A stretch of DNA of 64,000 nt, from contig CAJJBP010000001.1 of NCBI GenBank assembly GCA_905182425.1, forward strand, positions 79,897 through 143,896. The letters are read 5' to 3'. A model generated the notes under the pieces. The model had not been told where the DNA came from and did not search any database. It saw only the letters and a program-made list of their open reading frames with translations. The position numbers and the translations under genes were made by a program. This DNA is from an uncultured Planktomarina sp. (GTDB lineage: Bacteria; Pseudomonadota; Alphaproteobacteria; Rhodobacterales; Rhodobacteraceae). This document shows, one piece after another, positions 56,507 through 64,000 of the stretch. Position 1 is the stretch's first letter. Each line of letters starts with the position of its first letter.

Positions 56507-57457
56507 TTACGGCGAGTGGGTTGATTTCAGCATGCTATCTCGTTTGGGCTGACTTTGAGCCATAATCACACCAACGGCTAGAATACAGGCGCCACTAGCT
56601 TGTAGCCAGCTCCAACCATATCCCAAGATCAACATAATCAACATTACATAAAATGGTGCTGCATTAAGATGAAAAGATGCTACGCTAATCCCAACCTTAC
56701 CAACCCCAAGGATCCACATCCATTGGGAAAGCCCCAGTGCACACCAGGCATAAATCAAAAGTAAAATAAAATCATTTTCTGTTGGCGTAGGAACGATCGT
56801 GCCCGGCATTTTGAAAATGAGCGCACCAAAGAACACAAACGCGCAGAAACCAGTCATGCCTAGAGTTGTAACGGTGGTCCTAGCAAGAGGTGTCAATTCC
56901 GGAAATTCCTTGACCGTTGCTCGTGAACCCCAAGCAAAAAGTGAGGAGGCACATAAACCAATCAAAAAACCTAATCCTAATTGAAAATCGCCAAACTGAG
57001 AACCAAAGGCAATCAAGCCACCTAGTATGACAAGAGCTACGCCAGCTAGAAAAGTAAAAGTAAGTTGTTTGCCGTCAAAGGCCACTTCGAGCGCAACTGC
57101 ACATATTGGCATGGTGGCAGCAGCGAGAGCCGCGGTTACTGCATTTGTCATTGATTGCGCAAGCAGCAGGAGCATTGAACCAATGCCAAAGCCAAAAAAC
57201 CCAATCCAAAACCCCTTTATCCAAGGCAGTTGACGCAGTGCTCTGACGCCCGGCTTAAAGGCCATCAGTCCAACTAAAAAAAGTAATCCTAGTAAATTTC
57301 TCAAGGTGATAAGGGAAAAGACGCCCCACGTTTCCAAAAGGCTATTTGCTGCTGGAAAGCCAAAAGAAAACAACCCTACCGCCATCATACAACTCAGGTT
57401 GCCAGAGGCCACAGAGCTCTGTGTTTTTAATTTATTCCGCATTAAAGAGTAGGTCAC
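56507..57457 (-). CDS. EamA/DMT-family exporter
   Basis: A 316-residue membrane protein with about ten hydrophobic segments in two EamA repeats (NAVTAALAAATMPICAVALEVAFDGK in the first, KVGISVASFHLNAAPFYVMLIMLILG in the second). The N-terminus has about 20 hydrophilic residues before the first helix. It would export a small metabolite of unknown nature. It is divergent from the sox operon, with about 300 bases between them that hold both promoters and no gene. It borders the scarred 55-56.5 kb region. Confidence 0.87.
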   Translation of the reverse strand: MTYSLMRNKLKTQSSVASGNLSCMMAVGLFSFGFPAANSLLETWGVFSLITLRNLLGLLFLVGLMAFKPGVRALRQLPWIKGFWIGFFGFGIGSMLLLLAQSMTNAVTAALAAATMPICAVALEVAFDGKQLTFTFLAGVALVILGGLIAFGSQFGDFQLGLGFLIGLCASSLFAWGSRATVKEFPELTPLARTTVTTLGMTGFCAFVFFGALIFKMPGTIVPTPTENDFILLLIYAWCALGLSQWMWILGVGKVGISVASFHLNAAPFYVMLIMLILGYGWSWLQASGACILAVGVIMAQSQPKRDSMLKSTHSP

Positions 57458-57755
57458 TATTAAATATCAATTCGCCGTTCTTTGCAGGTTAAAGTACTTT
57501 GAAAAGCTAATTACGCGCCAGAAACCGACATTACCGTCGCGTTTGTACACGGTGAAACGGCGCACAAGTTTTATTTATACATCGAGAGCCTTGGAGTTGG
57601 GCCAGATGTACTGGATCCAGTTATTTTTAGCTATGTCTGTAGATTGCTCAAGTATGCATTGAACATTTATTTTTTAAAACAAAACCAACTGTTGCTCCTT
57701 GCTTTGTGTACTATGTAGGCTCTTTAGTATTGGTACTTTTGATAAAGGCGATTCC

Positions 57756-59009
57756 ATGCGCTTCTCCGCATTAAAAATTCTCACTGAAGGCTTGACCGGT
57801 AATCGCGGTTGGGGGGCACATTGGCGAGATCCTGAACCGGCGGACGGCTATGACATTATCATCATCGGGGGCGGTGGTCACGGGCTGTCAACGGCCTATT
57901 ATTTGGCCAAGGAACACGGGCTCAAGAAAATTGCTGTGCTCGAAAAAGGCTATATCGGCAGCGGTAATATTGGGCGCAATACCACCATTGTAAGGGCCAA
58001 TTATTTTTTGCCAGGCAATTCAGAGTTTTACTCGCATTCCCTTAAGCTTTGGGAAGGTCTGGAGACGGATCTAAATTATAATGTCATGCATTCCCAGCGG
58101 GGACAAATCGGACTGTTTCATAGTGATGGGCAACGCGATGCCGCAATCCGAAGAGCCAATTCCATCCGTAATCAAGGGGACGATGCTGAGTTGTTGGGCG
58201 TGGATCAGCTACGCAAAATGGTGCCCTATTTGGACTATGATCAAGGTCGCTTCCCGATTTATGGTGGCCTGTTGCAGCGCCGGGCCGGAACTGCGCGTCA
58301 CGATGCGGTGGCTTGGGGCTACGCCCGCGGCGCTGATCAGCGTGGAGTGGATTTAATCCAAAACTGCGAAGTAACTGGGATCGAAATCAAAGCTGGAGTA
58401 GTGCAGGGCGTGCAAACCTCTCGCGGGGCCATTCGGGCCAAAAAAGTCGGAATTGTGGTAGCTGGGCGCAGCAGCCAAGTCGCCGCGATGGCTGGCATGC
58501 GCTTGCCGATTGAAAGCCATGTGTTGCAGGCTTTTGTTACCGAGGGCCTTAAACCGTGCATCGATCATGTGATAAGTTTCGGCATGGGCCATTTCTATAT
58601 AAGCCAATCGGACAAGGGCGGTTTGGTGTTTGGCGGCGATTTGGACATGTATGCGAGCTATGCGGCTAGGGGTAATTTGCCGATGGTCGAACATGTTGCC
58701 GAAGCGGGGATGACCTTGATGCCAATGATTGGCAAGGCCCGGATGCTACGCAGTTGGGGGGGGATTATGGATATGACTCCAGATGGCTCGCCCATCATCG
58801 ATAAGACTCATATTGAAGGCTTATACTTAAATGCGGGCTGGTGTTACGGCGGCTTTAAGGCGGTGCCGGCCTCTGGGAACTGCTTTGCCCATTTAATGGC
58901 CACTGGCGCTGCGCATTCGGCGGCGCAGGGCTTCCGACTTGATCGCTTTCGAACTGGCCGCGGTCTGATGGATGAAGAGGGTACCGGCGCCCAACACAAT
59001 CTGCATTAG
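57756..59009 (+). CDS. soxB: sarcosine oxidase beta subunit
   Basis: A 417-residue FAD-dependent amine oxidase subunit of heterotetrameric sarcosine oxidase, which oxidises sarcosine to glycine with transfer of the one-carbon unit to folate and release of peroxide. It has the FAD loop IIIGGGGHGLSTAYYLAKEHG (near 33), SGNIGRNTTIVRANYF, the His-containing covalent-flavin region, and the C-terminal WGGIMDMTPDGSPIIDKT and GWCYGGFKAVPASG. The ATG at 57756 (MRFSALKILTEG) is chosen; the ORF track adds 19 codons. It is the first gene of soxBDAG. Confidence 0.93.
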   Translation: MRFSALKILTEGLTGNRGWGAHWRDPEPADGYDIIIIGGGGHGLSTAYYLAKEHGLKKIAVLEKGYIGSGNIGRNTTIVRANYFLPGNSEFYSHSLKLWEGLETDLNYNVMHSQRGQIGLFHSDGQRDAAIRRANSIRNQGDDAELLGVDQLRKMVPYLDYDQGRFPIYGGLLQRRAGTARHDAVAWGYARGADQRGVDLIQNCEVTGIEIKAGVVQGVQTSRGAIRAKKVGIVVAGRSSQVAAMAGMRLPIESHVLQAFVTEGLKPCIDHVISFGMGHFYISQSDKGGLVFGGDLDMYASYAARGNLPMVEHVAEAGMTLMPMIGKARMLRSWGGIMDMTPDGSPIIDKTHIEGLYLNAGWCYGGFKAVPASGNCFAHLMATGAAHSAAQGFRLDRFRTGRGLMDEEGTGAQHNLH

Positions 59010-59070
59010 AGGGTAAGATGGCTTTCTCTCACCCAAAATTTGAACCTGCAAGACATGAGGATTTGATCAT

Positions 59071-59334
59071 ATGCGGATAGAGTGCCCCCTCTGCGGCTCG
59101 CGCGATCGGCGCGAGTTTTACTATGCTGGCCATGCCAGTGCATTGGAGCGTCCAGATCCAGCCGCTTCAGCTGAAATTTGGGATAACTATCTACATATCC
59201 GAGAAAATCTGGCGGGGGTTACTAACGATTTATGGCATCATGAGACCGGCTGCGGTGCTTGGCTAGTGGTCACGCGTGATACGGTTTCTCATGCAGTGCT
59301 TTTGGCGCGCTTGGCAAAGAGAGACAAGAAATGA
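59071..59334 (+). CDS. soxD: sarcosine oxidase delta subunit
   Basis: An 87-residue zinc-binding subunit of sarcosine oxidase. The metal site is formed by ECPLCGSRDRREF (two Cys), a His (in EFYYAGHAS) and HHETGCGAWLVVTRDT. The alternating W/H/E pattern (EIWDNYLHIRENLAGVTNDLWHHE) is typical. It overlaps soxA by four bases (ATGA) and lies 61 bases after soxB. Confidence 0.95.
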   Translation: MRIECPLCGSRDRREFYYAGHASALERPDPAASAEIWDNYLHIRENLAGVTNDLWHHETGCGAWLVVTRDTVSHAVLLARLAKRDKK

Positions 59335-62264
59335 GAATAGCTGGTAAAGGATTGATCGACCGAGACAGTGTTTTGAATTTCACGTTCAACAACAAGCTCT
59401 ATCAAGGGTTCGAGGGAGATACGCTGGCCAGCGCACTTTTAGCCAATGATCAAATGCTGATCGGAAGGTCGTTCAAATATCACCGCCCACGTGGCATCAT
59501 GACTGCAGGATCTGAAGAGCCGAATGGTCTCGTCACAGTGCAGCGCGGTAGGACGCAGGAGCCCAATACACGCGCCACAGTCCAGCAGCTTTATGAAGGT
59601 TTGGTGGCGCGGCCACAAAATGCGTGGCCTTCGCTTAAGTATGACTTTTTGGGAATCAATGACTTGCTGTCACCGTTCCTTGCAGCGGGATTCTATTATA
59701 AAACGTTTATGTGGCCAAAGGCATTTTGGGAGCGGGTCTACGAGCCCATTATTCGGCGTGCAGCCGGTCTTGGTGAGCTCGCTGAGGCCTATGATCATGA
59801 CCTTTATGAAAAGGCCTTTGCGCATTGTGATGTCCTGGTTATCGGGGCGGGTCCGTCAGGTTTGATGGCTGCTATCACCGCGGCGCGGGCGGGGTTGGAC
59901 GTTATTTTAGCAGACGAAAGTAACCGTCTTGGCGGCAGGTTGTTGTCGGAAGTTGAAGAGGTTGATGGCGTCACTGGACGCATCTGGGCCGATGCTATTT
60001 TGGTGGAGCTAGCTAGACTTTCAAATGTCCGTATTATGACGAACACGACCGTGACCGGCGCCTATGATCAAGGTACTTACGGCGCATTGGAGCGTGTCGC
60101 TCATCATATGCACCTGTCACCTGAAGGGCTTCCCTTGGAAACTTTTTGGCGCATTGCTGCGAGAAAGGCTGTTTTATGTGCTGGGGCCCTTGAGCGGCAA
60201 ATTGCCTTTCCAAACAATGATCGCCCAGGGATCATGACCGCAAGCGCTATGCGAACTTACCTCAATCGCTATGGCGTCAGTCCGGGTCAGAAAATTGCCA
60301 TATTTGGCAATAACTCAGATGCACATCGCACCGCACGCGATTTCGTGGAAGCTGGTGTGGAGGTGGTTGCGATGATCGATTGTCGCCAAGAAGTTTTAGC
60401 AATTGGAAATTACACTGTTTATGCAGGCGCTGAGGTGGTTGGAACGTCAGGCCGTTTGGGTCTTAAGGCTGTCACAATTCGCCACAACGGTGCACTCAAG
60501 ACCATTGAATGTGACGCATTGGGTGTATCAGGGGGCTGGAACCCTTCGGTGCATTTGACTTGCCACATGAACGGCCGACCTGTGTGGAACAAAGATATAG
60601 CCAGCTTTGTGCCCCAAGACGGAGCGGTTCCGGGGCTGAGCGTGGCTGGAGCTGCCGCTGGAGAAATGAGCACTACAGGAGCATTGGCGCAGGGTTATGC
60701 GATGGCGCAAGCAATCGCGCGAGATCTTGGTAAGCGCCCCAAATCTTTTGATCTACCCTTAGCCTCGGAAGGGCCCTATGAGATTACACCTTTTTGGGAT
60801 GTTGACGGCAAGGGTCGGGCTTGGTTGGATTTCCAGAACGACGTCACCACCAAGGACATCAAGCAGGCAGCACAAGAGAATTTCCGATCTGTAGAGCATA
60901 TGAAGCGCTACACAACCCAAGGCATGGCGACGGATCAGGGCAAGAACTCCAACGTAAATGCGCTGGCAGTTTTAGCTGATGCGACCGGCCGGGGTATCCC
61001 AGAAACGGGAACCACAACCTTCCGCCCGCCCTATATCCCTGTGGCGATGGCTGCGCTTGGCGCAGGGGGCCATGCAAAAGGTTTTGCACCTGAGCGCTTT
61101 TTAACAAGTGATGCTGCAACACAAGAGCTTAAGGCTCCGATGATAGAGGCGGGGCTTTGGTACAGGCCAAGCTATTTCCCTCAGCTAGGCGAAACGCATT
61201 GGCGGCAATCGTGCGATCGGGAAGCTAAGATGGTGCGCAAGACGGTTGGTATTTGCGATGTGTCAACGCTGGGTAAGATCGATATTCAAGGGCCAGATGC
61301 TGCGGAGTTCTTAGACTTTCTTTACATAAATTCCGTCGCTTCTTTGAAAGTGGGCAAGGTTCGCTACGGGTTGATGCTGCGTGAAGACGGCCATGTCATG
61401 GATGATGGCACCTGCGCGCGGCTTGGCGAACATTATTATTTGATAACCACAACAACCGCTGCCGCGGGGCAAGTTATGCGGCATATGGATTTTGTCCATC
61501 AAGCATTACGCTCCGATTTGGATGTAAGCTTCACCTCAGTAACTGAGCATTGGGCACAATTTGCGGTAGCAGGCCCGGCGGCTCGCGATCTGCTTAACGG
61601 AATTTTAACACATACAATAACAGACAAGACGTTTCCCTTCATGGGCTGTGGAGCTGTGCAAGTTGGCGGTGTAGATGGCCGGTTGTTCCGCATTTCTTTT
61701 TCTGGGGAACATGCCTATGAATTGGCTGTGCCCGCCGGTTATGGTGACAGTCTGTTTCGCCTGCTTCTAGATCAAGCGGCAGGTATGGGTGGCGGTCCTT
61801 ATGGTATGGAGGCATTGAATGTTTTGCGCATAGAGAAAGGTTTTATCACCCATGCTGAAATAGATGGCCGTACCACGGCCTTTGACATTGGTATGGCGCA
61901 GATGATCTCAGATAAGAAAGATTGCATTGGTAAAACCATGGCTGCGCGACCGGGTTTAATCGGACCAGAGCGTGATCAATTGGTGGGGTTGAAGCCGGTG
62001 GATGCCATAAAAAAAATTATCCCTGGTGCGCATCTGTTTGAAACCGGTGCAGAGCCGATACGGCAGAATGATCAGGGCTATGTGACTTCAATGTGTTACT
62101 CGCCGACAATCAAAAGTTTTATAGCGCAAGCATTTTTGCGCGATGGTCGTAACCGAATTGGCCAGACTATAAAAATGGTCGAGCATTTGAGTGGTGTTTC
62201 AACGCTTTGCGAGGTTTGTGATCCCGTTTTCTTCGATCCAGAGGGGGGACGTCTTCGTGGTTGA
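59331..62264 (+). CDS. soxA: sarcosine oxidase alpha subunit
   Basis: A 977-residue fused subunit. The N-terminal ferredoxin-like fold (FTFNNKLYQGFEGDTLASALLAN) is followed by an FAD/NAD-binding part (DVLVIGAGPSGLMAAITAARAGLDVILADE, KIAIFGNNSDAHRTARDFVEAG) and, from about 600, an aminomethyltransferase-like folate domain (KTVGICDVSTLGKIDIQGPDAAEFLDFLYINS, GPYGMEALNVLRIEKGFITHAEIDG). It passes the sarcosine methyl carbon to tetrahydrofolate as methylene-THF. No frame damage was seen over the whole length. The stop overlaps soxG by eight bases. Confidence 0.95.
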   Translation: MRIAGKGLIDRDSVLNFTFNNKLYQGFEGDTLASALLANDQMLIGRSFKYHRPRGIMTAGSEEPNGLVTVQRGRTQEPNTRATVQQLYEGLVARPQNAWPSLKYDFLGINDLLSPFLAAGFYYKTFMWPKAFWERVYEPIIRRAAGLGELAEAYDHDLYEKAFAHCDVLVIGAGPSGLMAAITAARAGLDVILADESNRLGGRLLSEVEEVDGVTGRIWADAILVELARLSNVRIMTNTTVTGAYDQGTYGALERVAHHMHLSPEGLPLETFWRIAARKAVLCAGALERQIAFPNNDRPGIMTASAMRTYLNRYGVSPGQKIAIFGNNSDAHRTARDFVEAGVEVVAMIDCRQEVLAIGNYTVYAGAEVVGTSGRLGLKAVTIRHNGALKTIECDALGVSGGWNPSVHLTCHMNGRPVWNKDIASFVPQDGAVPGLSVAGAAAGEMSTTGALAQGYAMAQAIARDLGKRPKSFDLPLASEGPYEITPFWDVDGKGRAWLDFQNDVTTKDIKQAAQENFRSVEHMKRYTTQGMATDQGKNSNVNALAVLADATGRGIPETGTTTFRPPYIPVAMAALGAGGHAKGFAPERFLTSDAATQELKAPMIEAGLWYRPSYFPQLGETHWRQSCDREAKMVRKTVGICDVSTLGKIDIQGPDAAEFLDFLYINSVASLKVGKVRYGLMLREDGHVMDDGTCARLGEHYYLITTTTAAAGQVMRHMDFVHQALRSDLDVSFTSVTEHWAQFAVAGPAARDLLNGILTHTITDKTFPFMGCGAVQVGGVDGRLFRISFSGEHAYELAVPAGYGDSLFRLLLDQAAGMGGGPYGMEALNVLRIEKGFITHAEIDGRTTAFDIGMAQMISDKKDCIGKTMAARPGLIGPERDQLVGLKPVDAIKKIIPGAHLFETGAEPIRQNDQGYVTSMCYSPTIKSFIAQAFLRDGRNRIGQTIKMVEHLSGVSTLCEVCDPVFFDPEGGRLRG

Positions 62265-62808
62265 ACTATCCTTTTTATCAGCGACTGGTAACAAATTGCC
62301 CATTAAGATCGGCAATGTCTCTGCAACTGAAGTTAACGCTACGCTACACTTGGTTGCCCCCTTCCACGGTAAATCAACACAGGCGGCTACCGTTGTGAAA
62401 AGAGAAATGGGGCTGGACTGGCCCGGAGTTCATGAATTGAAACACCGAGGGAAATCTTATGTCTTGTGGTTTGATCATAGCCATATCGCGGTTATGGGCG
62501 AAGCTCCGTTGGCTAAACTTGCTCGGGTAGCAGCGGTCACGGATGTGAGCGACGGTTGGTGTATTGTCGACGTTTATGGAAGCGATGTTCGTGATGTATT
62601 GGCGCGGCTTACGCCGCTCGACATACGGGAGCAACATTTCAAAGCTGGCATGACCCAACGCAGTATGATCATGCATATGCAAGCGAGCATTTCTTGCTTG
62701 GAAAAGTCGCAGTTTCGCTTGATGGTTTTTCGGTCGATGGCCCGCACATTACTACATGATCTGACCACAGCGATGGAATCAGTGGCAGCGCGGGCTCAGA
62801 AAGTTTAG
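62257..62808 (+). CDS. soxG: sarcosine oxidase gamma subunit
   Basis: A 183-residue subunit with a short folate-binding-like fold. It starts at GTG (62257; VVELSFLSATG), overlapping soxA by eight bases; the ORF track's longer start lies deep in soxA. Blocks such as VTDVSDGWCIVDVYGSDVRDVLARLTPLDIREQHFKAG and the C-terminal RLMVFRSMARTLLHDLTTAMESVAARA match the family. The middle (MIMHMQASISCLEKSQF) shows no gap. It completes the sox operon; a convergent amidohydrolase follows. Confidence 0.9.
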   Translation: MVELSFLSATGNKLPIKIGNVSATEVNATLHLVAPFHGKSTQAATVVKREMGLDWPGVHELKHRGKSYVLWFDHSHIAVMGEAPLAKLARVAAVTDVSDGWCIVDVYGSDVRDVLARLTPLDIREQHFKAGMTQRSMIMHMQASISCLEKSQFRLMVFRSMARTLLHDLTTAMESVAARAQKV

Positions 62809-62930
62809 AAAAAGGTGCGCCCAGACAACCCCATTTAGGCACCGAACGACTAACTTCTAGCTGAGCTATTCCTTATTTGAATTGAACTTCTGTTTTGCCG
62901 CAACCTTGTGTGATGGCACGCCAGAAACTG

Positions 62931-64000
62931 CTAAATTTTGGTCTCAATCGAGACATGCCGTCTGTGCGAAGTTTGAGGTCGTCCCCTGAGGTTGAGCGAT
63001 GCATCTGCACGTGGAGTTTTGCTAATAACCAGCCCATTCGCAATGACGCAAAGCCGAGTGGCGCGTAGGCGAAGTGCTTCGATTGGATTGTCCGCATCGA
63101 GAACTACCAACGATGCCTTAGCGCCTACATGCAGACCGTAGTCAGTAAGACCCATAGTTTTTGCGTTGTTTACCGTGACCATATCAAAACAGGTATGCAT
63201 CTCTTTCGGGCTAGTCATCTGTGCAACGTGCAGTCCCATAAAGGCAACATCAAGCATATCTGCAGTGCCAAGCGAATACCATGGATCCAGCACGCAATCT
63301 TGTCCCCAACCCACGTTAATTCCAAGCGCCAGCATCTCTTTTACGCGCGTAAGGCCACGCCGCTTGGGGTATGAGTCATGCCTGCCTTGAATAACTATAT
63401 TGATCAATGGATTGGGAATAGCGTTGATTTCAGCCTCGGCGATCAACGGTAGCAGTTTGGATACATAATAGTTGTCCATAGAATGCATTGAGGTTAAATG
63501 CGACCCGGCGACCCTTCCCTGCAAATTTAGTCGTCGTGTTTCGTATGCTAGTGTTTCAATGTGACGCGAATGTGGGTCGTCAGTTTCGTCACAATGCATA
63601 TCAACCTGCAGACCGCGGGCGGCGGCAATCTCGCAAAGCTCTTGCACAGATGCCGTACCGTCAGCCATGGTGCGCTCAAAATGGGGAATACCGCCCACGA
63701 CATCAACGCCCATATCCAAGGCGCGGATGGTGTTCTCTCGCGCTGTTGGATCGCGATAGAAGCCGTCTTGTGGAAAGGCTACAAGTTGTAAGTCTATGTA
63801 GTCTTTAACCTGGTTGCGAACGTCTAGCAGTGCCTCGACCCCGAGGAGCCTGTCGTCACACGTGTCGACATGGCTGCGTATGGCTAATAATCCCATGCTT
63901 GCCGCCCAATCACAGTATTTTAGTGCGCGATCCACGATATCGTCCTGGGTCAGGACCTGTTTGAGTTCTCCCCAAAGCCCAATGCCTTCTAATAGTGTCC
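62931..64000 (-). CDS. cytosine-deaminase-like amidohydrolase, 5' end outside the window
   Basis: A metal-dependent amidohydrolase of the cytosine/isoguanine deaminase branch. The readable part includes RSHVDTCDDRLLG (metal HxD), VDMHCDETDDPHSRHIETL, GSHLTSMHSMDNYYVSKL and GINVGWGQDCVLDPWYSLGTADML with the catalytic Asp. The track starts at 63935, but the frame is open to the window end (TLLEGIGLWGELKQVLTQDDIV), so the start lies beyond it. It would deaminate cytosine or a related ring, feeding ammonia to the nitrogen pool that GOGAT uses. It converges on soxG. Confidence 0.85.
   Translation of the reverse strand, partial: TLLEGIGLWGELKQVLTQDDIVDRALKYCDWAASMGLLAIRSHVDTCDDRLLGVEALLDVRNQVKDYIDLQLVAFPQDGFYRDPTARENTIRALDMGVDVVGGIPHFERTMADGTASVQELCEIAAARGLQVDMHCDETDDPHSRHIETLAYETRRLNLQGRVAGSHLTSMHSMDNYYVSKLLPLIAEAEINAIPNPLINIVIQGRHDSYPKRRGLTRVKEMLALGINVGWGQDCVLDPWYSLGTADMLDVAFMGLHVAQMTSPKEMHTCFDMVTVNNAKTMGLTDYGLHVGAKASLVVLDADNPIEALRLRATRLCVIANGLVISKTPRADASLNLRGRPQTSHRRHVSIETKI

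Noticed and set aside
1-64000. CRISPR arrays, complete insertion sequences, toxin-antitoxin or restriction systems
   Set aside because: I looked for regular spaced repeats, transposase or nuclease motifs and found none.

Overview
The window looks like chromosome of a marine alphaproteobacterium of the Rhodobacterales (Roseobacter group), judged by eye to be of moderate to low GC. The basis is gene content and order: a petP-petR regulator pair, the HDAC-xseB-ispA-dxs block, heterotetrameric sarcosine oxidase soxBDAG, gltD-(secreted protein)-gltB, and a phoR-pstSCAB-phoU-phoB operon. No rRNA, CRISPR array, complete insertion sequence or complete prophage was seen. One complete tRNA, Leu(CAG), is present.

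Layout. 0-9.6 kb: lysine/cell-wall precursor gene dapE with small neighbours, a ccdA-thioredoxin pair, two EamA-type exporters, an HU gene with a clear terminator, and a purine salvage pair (amn, frameshifted ade). 9.7-13.3 kb: a decaying patch with a dead arsC, a class II aldolase-like gene, long gene-poor stretches and an AT-rich pyruvyl-transferase-like gene. 13.4-18.6 kb: a GlxA-type regulator facing an acyl-CoA dehydrogenase, an NDP-forming acyl-CoA synthetase and a CaiD-like hydratase, probably a catabolic route for carnitine or gamma-butyrobetaine or a similar acid. 18.7-28.2 kb: housekeeping genes including the isoprenoid block, petPR and ilvE. 28.3-34.6 kb: a broken GNAT gene, a P450-HupE pair facing a DUF4198 gene, queG, a frameshifted GST and mtgA. 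34.7-41.5 kb: the GOGAT operon, with gltB frameshifted. 41.6-43.7 kb: uppP, an NDUFA9-like SDR and tRNA-Leu. 43.7-47.3 kb: an arsenate-resistance island (arsRC fusion, gapdh, arsJ) between two diverged direct repeats. 47.4-54.4 kb: the Pho operon, preceded by a triple Pho box at pstS. 54.4-56.5 kb: ridA within scarred, phage-like intergenic DNA carrying a tRNA-Leu 3' fragment. 56.5-64 kb: another exporter, soxBDAG and a cytosine-deaminase-like gene cut by the window edge.

How the parts connect. Nitrogen and one-carbon nutrition dominate: sarcosine and possibly carnitine breakdown, purine and pyrimidine deamination, GOGAT and branched-chain transamination. A strong palindrome (core TCCGAAACGGA / TCCGTTTCGGA) occurs upstream of ilvE and again between gltD and uppP, so these genes may share an uncharacterised regulator. 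Phosphate and arsenate handling sit side by side: the ars island adjoins the Pho operon.

A caution on sequence quality: four otherwise well-conserved genes (ade, gltB, gst, arsRC) each carry exactly one extra base, three of them in short G/C runs. These may be sequencing or assembly errors rather than real inactivation. The arsC stop codon, the doubly shifted GNAT gene and the remains of the pstC N-terminus look more like genuine decay. All family assignments come from reading the translations; no searches were run.
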